Shown: positions 1 to 8,341, counted from the stretch's first letter. The stretch is DNA of 23,782 nucleotides from Clostridiaceae bacterium (GCA_012727625.1 JAAYGP010000175.1:1-23782), one strand, 5' to 3'. Translations and numbers: made by a program. The notes: generated by a model from the letters alone, not told the origin.

Positions 1-348
1 ATTAAAGGCTATGCCCACGGGTTTTTTAAGCCTGAGGAGGAAAACAGCCTTATTGAAGAAATAAACAAGGCAAACCCGGACATATTGCTGGTCGGGCTTG
101 GTGCCCCGAAACAGGAGTTTTGGATCTTTAACAATATGTACCGCTTACAATGCAAAGTATGTATAGGTGTAGGCGGCAGCATTGACGTATTTGCGGGGAA
201 AGTTGCCCTGACGCCTGAATTCATCAGAAAAGCAGGCTTTGAATGGCTGCACAGGCTTATCCGCCAGCCTGAACGTATTAAAAGAATGCTTGATCTTCCG
301 CGGTTTATGCTTTTAACTTTAAAAAAGCGCTTTACCAGGCGCAGTTAA
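1..348 (+). CDS. WecG/TagA/CpsF family glycosyltransferase, C-terminal part
   Basis: The reading frame is open from the first base of the window and ends at 348, so only about the last 115 residues are present. The motif LVGLGAPKQEFWI, followed by the CIGVGGSIDVFAGK segment and the basic C-terminal stretch GFEWLHRLIRQPERIKR, is characteristic of the WecG/TagA/CpsF family (GT26). Known members transfer N-acetylmannosaminuronic acid or N-acetylmannosamine to a lipid-linked N-acetylglucosamine at the inner face of the membrane, as in TagA of wall teichoic acid synthesis. The basic C-terminal tail is thought to dock the enzyme on the membrane. The substrate here cannot be read from a fragment. 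The next gene starts about 75 bases downstream on the same strand, so co-transcription is possible. Family assignment is secure; the exact product is not. Confidence 0.9.
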   Translation: MKGYAHGFFKPEEENSLIEEINKANPDILLVGLGAPKQEFWIFNNMYRLQCKVCIGVGGSIDVFAGKVALTPEFIRKAGFEWLHRLIRQPERIKRMLDLPRFMLLTLKKRFTRRS

Positions 349-422
349 ATAACTTTAATGTTCAAATCGCCGGAAGTTTTTTATTTGTTGTATGAATACG
401 GAATATAGTGAGGATGCTTGAT

Positions 423-1559
423 ATGAGAATACAAATAGAATCGACAAGGATAAAAAGACAGAAAAATTTTAACGGGCTCAGGCTTTTTGTAATATCTTCA
501 GTTTTGCTTTTACTGTCACAGCTTGCAAAAATTATAGCAGCCAAAAATCCTGAACTTGTAGAAAGATATTTTTCAAGAGGCATTTATCCTTTCACTTCCC
601 GTATTCAAACAAGTTTTTCAAATTTATTTCCTTTTTCTCTTTATGAAATTCTTATTATGCTATTAGTGGTTTATGGTTTGTACAGAATTGTCAGGCTATT
701 CCGTTCCATATCACAACGAAACTTCAAAACAGAGGGAATCCGTTTCTTAATTCATGTTTATTTGTTTGTTTCCGCAGGGTTATTTCTGTTTCAATTCCTG
801 TGGAGCCTGAACAACTATCGGGTTCCACTGAAGGATCAACTCGGACTGACAGTTAAGGAAACATCAATAGAAGATCTTGCAGATACATACAAAGCTCTGA
901 TAAAAAGCGCCAATGAAACCAGGGCACTGCTTTCAGAAACCCAGGACACCGTATCTCATCCTTTTAAAACAAAAACCGTTCTTACCAGCGCCTGGATGGG
1001 GTACAGTCAGCTCGCCCCGGAGTATCCGATATTTCATGGCAACCGGATAAGGGTTAAAGGTCTGATATTCTCAAGGATACAAACCATTTCAGGCTACGGC
1101 GGAGTATACAGTTTTTTTACCGGCGAGCCTAATATTAATGTGGAACCTCCTCTTGTAACACTTCCTCACACAGCCTGCCATGAAATCGCTCACCAAATGG
1201 GTATAACTTTGGAGGATGAGGCCAATTATGCGGGGTTTTTAGCCTGCATTAATCACCCTGATGTTTTGTTTAAATATTCAGGCTATCTTTCTGCCCTGAC
1301 TTTTGTGGGAAATTCCTTATATCAGCAGTCACCTGATTTACACAGGGAGCTTTCACAGCTAATAAGCGACGATATTAAGTCAGATCAGCACCAGATAAGT
1401 CTTTTTTGGGAAAAGTATGAGAACAAAGCTGCGTCGGACGTGGCGGACAAGGTTAATGAAATATACCTGAAAAGCAACAATCAGCCTGAAGGAATGAAAA
1501 GCTACGGTAAATTTGTAGATTTGCTTATTGCGGATTACCTGAAAGACGGTATTATATGA
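423..1559 (+). CDS. DUF3810-type membrane protein with HExxH zinc-protease-like motif
   Basis: A protein of about 378 residues with three hydrophobic segments in its first third (about residues 18-37, 70-90 and 105-125), then a soluble domain. His253-Glu-Ile-Ala-His257 forms an HExxH motif, followed by a DEANYAGFLAC segment that could give a third zinc ligand. This layout matches the DUF3810 family, whose function I do not know to be established; a membrane-anchored zinc metallopeptidase is an inference from the motif. Start choice: GTG at 408, ATG at 414 and ATG at 423 are in frame. GAGG at 410-413 sits 9 bases before the ATG at 423, and nothing comparable precedes the other two, so 423 is preferred. 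The gene ends about 110 bases from the end of the convergent FAD oxidoreductase gene. Confidence 0.8.
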   Translation: MRIQIESTRIKRQKNFNGLRLFVISSVLLLLSQLAKIIAAKNPELVERYFSRGIYPFTSRIQTSFSNLFPFSLYEILIMLLVVYGLYRIVRLFRSISQRNFKTEGIRFLIHVYLFVSAGLFLFQFLWSLNNYRVPLKDQLGLTVKETSIEDLADTYKALIKSANETRALLSETQDTVSHPFKTKTVLTSAWMGYSQLAPEYPIFHGNRIRVKGLIFSRIQTISGYGGVYSFFTGEPNINVEPPLVTLPHTACHEIAHQMGITLEDEANYAGFLACINHPDVLFKYSGYLSALTFVGNSLYQQSPDLHRELSQLISDDIKSDQHQISLFWEKYENKAASDVADKVNEIYLKSNNQPEGMKSYGKFVDLLIADYLKDGII

Positions 1560-1667
1560 TTGCTTGCCAAAAGATACAGTTTTCAACCTGTACGGCAGCC
1601 TAAAACAAAGGATTAGTTTTATGCATTTTTTGCAAAGCAAAAACATGTAAACAGAAATTTATCCTTA

Positions 1668-3503
1668 TTATTTTAAATAATCAATCAGGTTAACCGTAAG
1701 ATCATAGACATAATCCAGTGTTACTCCTTGTTCCGGTTTCATTCTGTCCAGCACATTCTTTGAAACAAGCCCATATTCCCTTGCAGTGTTATAGGCATTT
1801 CCCTGTCTGAATTGTATGTCCAGGGTTTTCAGAAGAATCTCAAATGCTTTTTCTCCGGTTAATAATTCATCCGTGTCATAGCTTTTTAATCTTGAATCCA
1901 GATCAAGTGTATATTTTTCCGGCACCGCTTTAACAATCAGATTAATAATAAGTGTTCGCAGTGTGCTTTGATTGGCCTCAATATCCAGTAAATAATCGTT
2001 ATCCTCTCCCCCTGCCAGTAAACCGTACCCGGCCAGCACTTTAACAGATGGCCATGCCCAGTGATCACTGTTTGGGTTGGGTTCATCAAAATCAAAAAGT
2101 GTAACTCCGCTTCTTTTCAGCAGTTTATGATAATCATCGATTACGTCTTCAGATGATTCTGAAAGCTGCAGTGGTGTTAAGTCATTAAGATAGCAATATG
2201 CTGCTGCTACACCTATGGCTTCGCCGCTTGAAACGCTGACTGGAAGCCTCCCCGCGCTTGTGGCCGCCAGAGAGGAAAACGAAGCCTTTTTCCCGACCAT
2301 CAGCAAATTACAGTAATTTTTGGCTATGAAACATTCAAGTGGTATGGAATATATTCGGGGATTACCAATAATATATGTATACTCCTCTGATAATTCCGGG
2401 CTTACAAACTTTTCAGCATCAACCGGACCTGACGCCAACACTGCTTTTGTAGGAAAATCCCTGTTTTCAAGAATATCCTCAACCGTAAGCCTGTAAACGC
2501 CTTCGAAATGCCTGTATTCAGGTATGTAGAAACTTTCAGGCCCTGTTTTAAAGGAACAGTTTTCAAAGGGAACAAAGGCGTATTTCAAATAAGCGGTTAA
2601 AAGCTTTGACTCTGTCAATGCATTCTCAAAGTCCTCCCGCATTTTTTCAGGATCATCAACATTAACCTGGCGCATTCGTATACCGCTGATGACCATATCG
2701 TCGCCAGGCTGTCCGATAAAACTCAGGTTTGAGATTTTGGTTTTGGGGCTGTATCTTTCATATTGTTTAAGAACAGACTGAAAATCATCCTTGTTTTTGT
2801 CCAGTTTACGGATGCTTTCCATGTCCTGCCACTTAACATTGGAAATTATAAAGTTAAATTCAACCGGCATATAACAATCAGGAACACTTATGTCAGCAGA
2901 TCCTGTAAAGAAAGGCACATTGCACAGGGATAGAACATCCCCGTTCTCTGTGGCATCAATAAACACCGGTGCTTCAATAAGACGCTTTTCACCATTGTGA
3001 TAGATGTTTACGCCTTTTACCGTGTTTCTTTCAATATGTGCCGACAGAAAACCTGCGTCATATAAAACTGTCAATTGCGGTTCTTTCTCCATGATTTGTT
3101 TTACTGACGAAATATAATCTGAAACAGTGAAATTCCCGCCGGTCTCGCCAAAGAGCTCAGCATATATACCATTGTTCAGCTTCTTTTTCACACCCTGCAC
3201 CACTGCGTAATCCGGAGATGTATATGTAACCAGACCGGACCTGATATAACTGCCGGGGTCGCTGTCTTCAGTGACAAGCAGGGTTTTAAGACCAAGTCTC
3301 GCGCCGGCCAGTGCCGCGGCAATACCCTCGGGTTCCGTGCCAAAAACAACAAGGCTGAATTGGTTTATTCCCTTTGGCCCCTCCGCTTTTTTAACCCTCC
3401 TTTGAAACTCCTCCCCTGTAATAATGGGGCGGATTCCAAACCAAAAGGTTAAAAAGAACATAAGCACTATAATTATATTGCGGAAAATATTATCGTTTTT
3501 CAT
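1668..3503 (-). CDS. Membrane-anchored FAD-dependent oxidoreductase with SLH-like C-terminal region
   Basis: A 611-residue protein. Residues 10-24 are strongly hydrophobic and would act as an uncleaved anchor or signal. From residue 50 a Rossmann nucleotide-binding start is visible, with the G-x-x-P-x-G turn (Gly55 to Gly60) and AALAGARLGLKTLLV, as in the FAD_oxidored family (PF12831). Later segments IDATENGDVL and LLMVGKKASFSSLAATSAGR fit the FAD-binding parts of that family. From Asp480 the sequence DHWAWPSVKVLAGYGLLAGG resembles an S-layer-homology repeat, with a weaker second copy near the C-terminus. The substrate is unknown. Charges on both sides of the anchor are balanced, so topology is uncertain; the SLH-like tail argues for the outside. 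The start codon lacks a strong ribosome-binding site. The gene follows the secreted coiled-coil gene after 127 bases and may share its transcript. Confidence 0.8.
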   Translation of the reverse strand: MKNDNIFRNIIIVLMFFLTFWFGIRPIITGEEFQRRVKKAEGPKGINQFSLVVFGTEPEGIAAALAGARLGLKTLLVTEDSDPGSYIRSGLVTYTSPDYAVVQGVKKKLNNGIYAELFGETGGNFTVSDYISSVKQIMEKEPQLTVLYDAGFLSAHIERNTVKGVNIYHNGEKRLIEAPVFIDATENGDVLSLCNVPFFTGSADISVPDCYMPVEFNFIISNVKWQDMESIRKLDKNKDDFQSVLKQYERYSPKTKISNLSFIGQPGDDMVISGIRMRQVNVDDPEKMREDFENALTESKLLTAYLKYAFVPFENCSFKTGPESFYIPEYRHFEGVYRLTVEDILENRDFPTKAVLASGPVDAEKFVSPELSEEYTYIIGNPRIYSIPLECFIAKNYCNLLMVGKKASFSSLAATSAGRLPVSVSSGEAIGVAAAYCYLNDLTPLQLSESSEDVIDDYHKLLKRSGVTLFDFDEPNPNSDHWAWPSVKVLAGYGLLAGGEDNDYLLDIEANQSTLRTLIINLIVKAVPEKYTLDLDSRLKSYDTDELLTGEKAFEILLKTLDIQFRQGNAYNTAREYGLVSKNVLDRMKPEQGVTLDYVYDLTVNLIDYLK

Positions 3504-3545
3504 ATCATATCACACTTACACAAAAATCAGGCCATAACTTTATGA

Positions 3546-3581
3546 ATCAGCTGCAAAACATTGCAAATCCGCTTTGCTGAT
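3546..3581 (-). other. Possible RNA hairpin in the leader of the FAD oxidoreductase gene
   Basis: The arms ATCAGC (3546-3551) and GCTGAT (3576-3581) are complementary and enclose a second small stem, GCAAA/TTTGC. No T-run follows on the minus strand, so it is not a standard terminator. It lies between the secreted coiled-coil gene and the FAD oxidoreductase gene and could be an mRNA processing or attenuation structure, or chance. Confidence 0.25.
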
Positions 3582-3630
3582 GCTGCGATTCCACAAAAAA
3601 CATATCACAAACCATAGACCCATATTAATA

Positions 3631-4251
3631 TTATTCCACTGTGAAACTTCCCCGTATAAGCATATATACTTTGTCCGACAAAACAAGTATGCCTCTTCCG
3701 TCCGCTCTCGAGGACAATAACAGATGCTGGTTTGTTATCTTCATACCGGTAGTCAGATCCTTTGCGGCCGTAACATCCGCCAGGCCGCCCAATTCTCCGG
3801 ACAGGGCCGTCGCTTCACCGCTTCTTACCAAAATTTCTGAACCTGCCCCTAAAATTACTTTCTGACCCTTTGTCGCTTCAACCACGACAAAACCCCTCTC
3901 CAGCTCCTCTATTCTGCGAATCAGCTCAAGGTTTTGCCTTTCAAGGCTGTCAATCCTTGTGAAAGCGTCAATGGTCAGATTAATAAGATCCCTGATATCG
4001 GTTCTTATATTGTTCAAAACCTGTTCATCAACGGTTCCTGTGCTTGTCCCCCCGGAGGAGTTGATTGACTGAGAGCCTGCTCCAATTTTTTGCGTGAGAA
4101 GCCGTATTTGTTCATCAACATAGCTTTTTGTCACCAGCGGATCAAACTCACTGCCGGGCTGTGCCGATGTTGTAGCCTGTGCTGCCGTAAACGCGGTAAC
4201 CACTGCCATAAATAAAAGCACAACAAATAAAACCCGTCCTGTTTTTTTCAT
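3631..4251 (-). CDS. Secreted coiled-coil protein of unknown function
   Basis: I do not recognise a named family. The 206-residue product starts with a typical Sec signal peptide: MKKTGR, a hydrophobic core to about residue 22, then an AQA-type cleavage region. A linker and a heptad-rich segment follow (about residues 85-122, including RTDIRDLINLTIDAFTRIDS and LELIRRIEELERG), which should form a coiled coil. The last 80 residues look beta-rich (KGQKVILGAGSEILVRSG, HLLLSSRADGRGILVLSD, MLIRGSFTVE), a pattern seen in small clostridial envelope proteins that present a beta domain on a coiled-coil stalk. A G-rich ribosome-binding site lies about 9 bases before the ATG. The gene begins only 49 bases after the end of the EndoA toxin gene, so the two are probably co-transcribed. 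An envelope role is inference. Confidence 0.75.
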   Translation of the reverse strand: MKKTGRVLFVVLLFMAVVTAFTAAQATTSAQPGSEFDPLVTKSYVDEQIRLLTQKIGAGSQSINSSGGTSTGTVDEQVLNNIRTDIRDLINLTIDAFTRIDSLERQNLELIRRIEELERGFVVVEATKGQKVILGAGSEILVRSGEATALSGELGGLADVTAAKDLTTGMKITNQHLLLSSRADGRGILVLSDKVYMLIRGSFTVE

Positions 4252-4300
4252 AATTTTAAGACCCCCATGAGTACATCTTTTGTTGCTTCGCTATGTATCT

Positions 4301-4666
4301 TTATTGCACATACCTGTTTACAAGCCCAAAACTTGTGCTTAGCGCTTCATCGACTTTTGACATAAGCGCTCTGTCCAGATGTCCGGCTTTTTCCCGTAAT
4401 CTTCTTTTATCAATTGTTCTGACCTGTTCAAGCAAAATAACTGAATCCTTGTTTAATCCGTACAACTCACCTGGAATCTCGATGTGGGTGGGTAATTTAG
4501 CTTTGCCGAGCTTTGAAGTTATGGCTGAAATTATAATCGTAGGACTGTATTTGTTACCCACATCATTCTGAATTACCAAAACAGGCCTTATTCCTCCCTG
4601 TTCCGAACCTATTACCGGACTCAAATCCGCATAGAAGATATCTCCTCTTCTGATTTCCACATACAT
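4301..4666 (-). CDS. ndoA: EndoA/NdoA (MazF/PemK-type) mRNA endoribonuclease toxin
   Basis: The protein is almost collinear with Bacillus EndoA: RRGDIFYADLSPVIGSEQGG, RPVLVIQNDVGNKYSPT, AKLPTHIEI, DSVILLEQVRTIDKRRL and the tail KVDEALSTSFGLV. This family folds as a PemK/MazF beta-barrel dimer that cleaves single-stranded mRNA at short motifs (UACAU in Bacillus EndoA). The residues that carry catalysis in the family, the Arg of GGIRPVL and the Thr/Ser of the IISAIT strand, appear present, so the toxin should be active. Start: AGGAG at 4670-4674 lies 3 bases from ATG 4666 but 9 bases from an in-frame GTG at 4660, which would give exactly the N-terminal length of Bacillus EndoA; either is possible. 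Alr lies upstream as in Bacillus, but the ribbon-helix-helix antitoxin normally between them is missing. Confidence 0.93.
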   Translation of the reverse strand: MYVEIRRGDIFYADLSPVIGSEQGGIRPVLVIQNDVGNKYSPTIIISAITSKLGKAKLPTHIEIPGELYGLNKDSVILLEQVRTIDKRRLREKAGHLDRALMSKVDEALSTSFGLVNRYVQ

Positions 4667-4669
4667 CAC

Positions 4670-4957
4670 TCCTCATGCTGGATTTGACCCCACAAGTATT
4701 GAATTATACATGAAAAGACAATCAGCTGTACATAGCTTTAATACATATTCCCCGTATCCTCCCTGTGTCTGATACAAAGAAATTTCGTTCAGAAATTAAA
4801 TTTTAACACGTGACTTTCCATGTGATAACCATATTATATTTTCAAATTTTAACCCCGTCAAATTAAAAGTCAGTTACAACCGGGCCCATCTGTCTTTTTT
4901 TATCTTATCCATAAGTATGGCATGTTTTTATTTAAATAATACATTGCTTTTGTTTCT
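4670..4957 (-). other. Gap between alr and ndoA with no antitoxin gene
   Basis: This is where the EndoAI/MazE-like ribbon-helix-helix antitoxin (about 90 residues) would be expected. Stops in all minus-strand frames break the interval into short pieces, and no ribbon-helix-helix-like peptide could be read from it. It holds the promoter at 4833-4861, a second TATAAT-like box at 4703-4708 without a good -35, and the toxin ribosome-binding site. I see no other gene on either strand. Confidence 0.7.
4833..4861 (-). promoter_or_regulatory. Strong predicted sigma-A promoter for the toxin transcript
   Basis: On the minus strand TTGACG (4856-4861) and TATAAT (4833-4838) are separated by exactly 17 bases, nearly the sigma-A consensus. 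Transcription would start near 4826 and leave a leader of about 160 bases before the EndoA gene. The leader contains a small hairpin, AATTTC with GAAATT, around 4779-4796. Confidence 0.75.
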
Positions 4958-6124
4958 TTAAATTAAATAATTAACTATGTTAAAAACCTTACCGTCTTTG
5001 ATGTAGACCCGGGGAATGCGTTTCCCGACAAGACACACCACTTCATAGTTTATAGTTCCCGCAAGGTCAGCAACCTCATCAGCCGTAATCTCATTATTTC
5101 CCTGCCTGCCTATAAATACCGCCTCGTCTCCCGTTTTTACATCCGGAATATCCGTAACGTCCACCATGCACTGATCCATGCAGATCCGTCCGACAATCGG
5201 CGCGTATTTCCCGTGAATTAAAACTCTTCCGTAATTAGACAGAAGCCTGGAGTAGCCATCGGCATAACCTACGGGCAATGTGGCAATCTTACTTTTACTT
5301 TTTGTTTCATAAATGCGTCCATAGCTGATTGGAACGCCGGCATCCAGTTCCTTGACAAGAATGACCTCCGCCTTAAGCTGCATAGCGGGCTTTAAGTCTA
5401 TAAGGCTTCTGTCCACATACTTTGAAGGATAAAGGCCGAATAATATAATACCCGGGCGTACCATATCAAGACATAAATTGGGATATTGAATTATTGCGGC
5501 ACTGTTTGCAATATGTTTAACAGGTATCAGTATACCTATTCTGTTCAGCTCATTTATGATACTTTCAAAGCGCTCATATTGAAGTTTTGTATAGCTCTGA
5601 TCCACCTCGTCGGCAGACGCAAAATGGGTGAAAAGACCCTCGATGACTATTCCGGGCAGGTTATTGATTTCTACAACATCCTTAATTGCCTTATAACCTG
5701 GCTGGAAACCCACCCTGGACATTCCCGTGTCAATCTTAATATGAATTTTTGCCTGTTTGCCCAGCTTTACCGCAGCTTTCGACAAAGCCTGCGCAAGATC
5801 ATGGCTGAATACTGTCTGTGTAATATTATATTTTATTATCTCTTCAGCCCGTACGGGATCAGTATAATTAAGCACCAAAACAGGCACCGTTACCCCTATT
5901 TCCCTTAATTGGATGGCTTCATCAAGCATTGATACGGCAAGACGGGATGCTCCGTTCTCAAGCAATGTGGGCACGGTTTCCATAACACCGTGACCGTATG
6001 CGTCAGCTTTAACTACTGCCATTACCTCTGTCATTTTCCAGACTTTTTTTACTACCTGCCGGACGTTTGCAGCGATATTGTCAAGATTAATTTCAGCCCA
6101 GGCCCTGTTAAGCTTTATACTCAT
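4958..6124 (-). CDS. alr: Alanine racemase
   Basis: A PLP-dependent enzyme that interconverts L- and D-alanine to supply D-Ala for peptidoglycan. The motif VVKADAYGHG carries the Schiff-base lysine (Lys39), and the second catalytic region ISYGRIYETKSKSKIATLPVGYADGYSR holds the tyrosine. HIKIDTGMSRVGF and HIANSAA are further family signatures, and the C-terminal beta domain (GRICMDQCMVDVTDIP) is complete. Length is 388 residues, normal for Alr. Start: the frame extends to 6241, but MSIKLNRAWAEINLDNI is the usual Alr N-terminus and GGGAGG (6132-6137) stands 7 bases before the ATG at 6124; an ATG at 6139 is a weaker alternative. The first 17 bases overlap the end of nnrD, implying translational coupling. 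A second D-amino-acid racemase, murI, is 15 kb away in this window. Confidence 0.97.
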   Translation of the reverse strand: MSIKLNRAWAEINLDNIAANVRQVVKKVWKMTEVMAVVKADAYGHGVMETVPTLLENGASRLAVSMLDEAIQLREIGVTVPVLVLNYTDPVRAEEIIKYNITQTVFSHDLAQALSKAAVKLGKQAKIHIKIDTGMSRVGFQPGYKAIKDVVEINNLPGIVIEGLFTHFASADEVDQSYTKLQYERFESIINELNRIGILIPVKHIANSAAIIQYPNLCLDMVRPGIILFGLYPSKYVDRSLIDLKPAMQLKAEVILVKELDAGVPISYGRIYETKSKSKIATLPVGYADGYSRLLSNYGRVLIHGKYAPIVGRICMDQCMVDVTDIPDVKTGDEAVFIGRQGNNEITADEVADLAGTINYEVVCLVGKRIPRVYIKDGKVFNIVNYLI

Positions 6125-7685
6125 GAAAATGCCTCCCATTTGTTCCTCCCATGGCGAAAGGGATTTTATCACAGATTTCTCCAGCGGTAAATCCTGCCTG
6201 TCTGTTGCATCCTGCGGCAAGAATATCACCACACATGCCATGAATATAAACGCCTAATGCAGAAGCAATATCATGTTTAACGCCTTGTCCCATCAGTGAA
6301 CCTATTATTCCGGCAAGTACATCCCCTGAGCCTGCCACTGAAAGCACAGGATTTCCGGTGGAGTTTATATAATATTCCCCTGTGGGAGTTGCTGACACTG
6401 TTCCGGCACCTTTCAAAACTACTGTCACATTCCATCTGCGGCTGAATTCCAGTGCCAATCCAATACGGTCTGCCCTTATTTCATCGGCTGAAAGACCGGT
6501 TAAACGGGCAAACTCGCCGGGATGTGGAGTTATCACCGTCGCCGCGCTTCGCGTTTTTAACAGGTCCGGTTCTTCCGCCATTATATTAAGGGCGTCCGCA
6601 TCAATTACCATCGGCTTTTTGCAGTTTGTAACAAAAGTTTTCACCCATAATATAGCCTGTTTATTGGAACTTAACCCCGGCCCGATTACTATGGTATCCA
6701 TCAATTCTGATTTTTCCAGCAAAACATTCAGATTTTCGCCGGTTATAAATCCATCCGTATCTTTAAGAGGAATTGTAATGGCTTCAGGAATCGCCATACC
6801 GTAAATTGATGACAGGGAATCCGGCACAGCAAGAAAGACCATACCGCTTCCGGTTTTAAAAGCGGCTTTTGCGGTAAGAATACCAGCTCCGGTCATGCCT
6901 TTTGAACCTGTTATTGCAAGTATTCTGCCAAAGGTGTTTTTATGGCCGTCTGCAATCCTTTCAGGTATATGTTCTGAAAAAAATGCCTTGTCAACAAGTT
7001 CGGCATCAGGTTTCAGCTGCTTTATTGCAGCAACAGGAATACCAATGTCCGCGACAGTTACATTACCTGCATGGATTCTTCCGGGGTACTGAAAAAGACC
7101 CGGCTTTGGCAAGGTAAAGGTCACCGTTTCATCCGCTTTTACCGCTATTCCGCCTGTCTGTCCGGTTTCTCCGTTTACCCCGGACGGAATGTCTATGGAT
7201 AATACCTTAGCCCTGCTTTTGTTGATATGTTCAATTACAGACTTAAAAATTCCTGTCACACTGCCATAAAAACCGGTTCCGAATATACCGTCAATAATCA
7301 ATGCCGAATTGTAAAGCAAATTTTTTATTTTCGGTATATCCGCCTCATCGGCTGCATATATAACGGATGCGCCTATGCTTTCGAGAATCTTAAGAAACTT
7401 TTCCGCATCTCCTGTTATCCTGCTTCTTTCAACCAATGATATTACAACCACCCGGTACCCTTTTTGAATAAGATGCCTTGCTGTGGCATAGGCATCCCCT
7501 CCATTGTTTCCTTTCCCCGCGACTACGACCGTTTTGCCTCCGCAAGGAGCGGCCGCCAGCATTTCCATGGCCTTTGAAACAATGTTTAATGCCGCGTTTT
7601 CCATTAAAAGAATACCGGGTATCTTATATATATCAATTGCCAATTGATCAAGTATTTTCATTTCATTCGGAGTTGCCAGTTTCAT
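6108..7685 (-). CDS. nnrD: Bifunctional NAD(P)H-hydrate epimerase / ADP-dependent NAD(P)H-hydrate dehydratase
   Basis: A fusion of two repair activities for hydrated NAD(P)H. The N-terminal YjeF_N/NnrE domain (about residues 1-215) shows VVVAGKGNNGGDAYATARHL and LSIDIPSGVNGETG and epimerises R- and S-NAD(P)HX. The C-terminal ribokinase-like NnrD domain (about 230-505) shows VIGPGLSSN, VIDADALNIMA, VITPHPGEFARLTG and the GSGDVLAGIIGSLMGQG nucleotide loop, and dehydrates S-NAD(P)HX with ADP. The 525-residue length is normal for the fused form. Start: ATG 7685 has GAGGTGG (7692-7698) 6 bases upstream, whereas the in-frame ATG at 7703 has none. The start overlaps the end of the coiled-coil gene by 23 bases, and the stop overlaps alr. 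The nnrD-alr order is common in Firmicutes. Confidence 0.96.
   Translation of the reverse strand: MKLATPNEMKILDQLAIDIYKIPGILLMENAALNIVSKAMEMLAAAPCGGKTVVVAGKGNNGGDAYATARHLIQKGYRVVVISLVERSRITGDAEKFLKILESIGASVIYAADEADIPKIKNLLYNSALIIDGIFGTGFYGSVTGIFKSVIEHINKSRAKVLSIDIPSGVNGETGQTGGIAVKADETVTFTLPKPGLFQYPGRIHAGNVTVADIGIPVAAIKQLKPDAELVDKAFFSEHIPERIADGHKNTFGRILAITGSKGMTGAGILTAKAAFKTGSGMVFLAVPDSLSSIYGMAIPEAITIPLKDTDGFITGENLNVLLEKSELMDTIVIGPGLSSNKQAILWVKTFVTNCKKPMVIDADALNIMAEEPDLLKTRSAATVITPHPGEFARLTGLSADEIRADRIGLALEFSRRWNVTVVLKGAGTVSATPTGEYYINSTGNPVLSVAGSGDVLAGIIGSLMGQGVKHDIASALGVYIHGMCGDILAAGCNRQAGFTAGEICDKIPFAMGGTNGRHFHEYKA
6132..6137 (-). promoter_or_regulatory. Ribosome-binding site deciding the alr start
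   Basis: GGGAGG on the minus strand lies 7 bases upstream of the ATG at 6124 and inside the last codons of nnrD. It excludes the 39-residue N-terminal extension that the open frame would otherwise allow. Confidence 0.75.
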
Positions 7686-8307
7686 CTGTTTCCACCTCTT
7701 CATTAAGGAATTGCATATCCAGCCTGGTTAATTCCTCCGAGCCCAACAAATCATGAAAAAAAGCATAAACCTCTGTCCAGTCCGTAGTAAGGTTCTGCCT
7801 TTGAATCTGCAGTTCCTTAAGTCTCTTTCTTAAAAGTTTCAGTTCTGATTCAAGCTTTGCTTTCCTTGCCCTGGACTTCGACATAACATTGTATACATAC
7901 TTTACAGTTTCCTCAAGAAGTTTAAAATTGGATTCCCTTATTTTACTCCCCATTTGAAGAAGTTCGTCTTCCAGCTCTTCCGCCCTTTTGTTCAACTGCT
8001 CAATACGAAGCTTTGAAGCAGTAAGCGAGCGTTTTGCCTGCTCATTATTCTTTTCAAACGCCTCCTGGGTTAAAGCTATAATGTTTTTCATATGCTTTTT
8101 CTTTTCAGGCTCAATACTTTGCTGTTCCTGAAACAATGCAGCTTCTTTGCCTATTAATTTGTTCAGGTTATCCTGGTATTTTTTTATCTTACCGGTTATT
8201 GGAATAATTTTAAAAAGCCTGTTCCAGCGTTCATCCAGTGTTAATATGGTTATATCATTCTTTTTCAAGGTAGCAATGTCAAATTTTAATTTCTTTTTCA
8301 GCATCAT
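7663..8307 (-). CDS. Cytoplasmic coiled-coil protein of unknown function
   Basis: I do not recognise a named family. The 214-residue product has no signal peptide or membrane segment and is highly charged. Long helical stretches with heptad spacing (about residues 38-60 and 75-175, for example LNKRAEELEDELLQMGSKI and LKLLRKRLKELQIQRQNL) predict an extended coiled coil, followed by a short acidic tail ending EVETDETGNSE. It is the first gene of the unit that continues, with overlapping ends, into nnrD and alr. The two first codons are both ATG; upstream only a distant AGGAAAG and a weak GTGAG are visible, so translation may be modest. A structural or scaffold role is all that can be inferred. 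Confidence 0.8.
   Translation of the reverse strand: MMLKKKLKFDIATLKKNDITILTLDERWNRLFKIIPITGKIKKYQDNLNKLIGKEAALFQEQQSIEPEKKKHMKNIIALTQEAFEKNNEQAKRSLTASKLRIEQLNKRAEELEDELLQMGSKIRESNFKLLEETVKYVYNVMSKSRARKAKLESELKLLRKRLKELQIQRQNLTTDWTEVYAFFHDLLGSEELTRLDMQFLNEEVETDETGNSE
7692..7698 (-). promoter_or_regulatory. Ribosome-binding site deciding the nnrD start
   Basis: GAGGTGG lies 6 bases before the ATG at 7685 and just downstream of the alternative ATG at 7703, which has no upstream site of its own. Confidence 0.7.
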
Positions 8308-8341
8308 AGAAACTCACAATACTTTCCTGAATAAATTACCG

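Noticed and set aside
1626..1650. AT-rich hairpin between the convergent DUF3810 and FAD oxidoreductase genes
   Set aside because: Only about seven A-T-dominated pairs (TTTTTGC/GCAAAAA); too weak to call a terminator with confidence.
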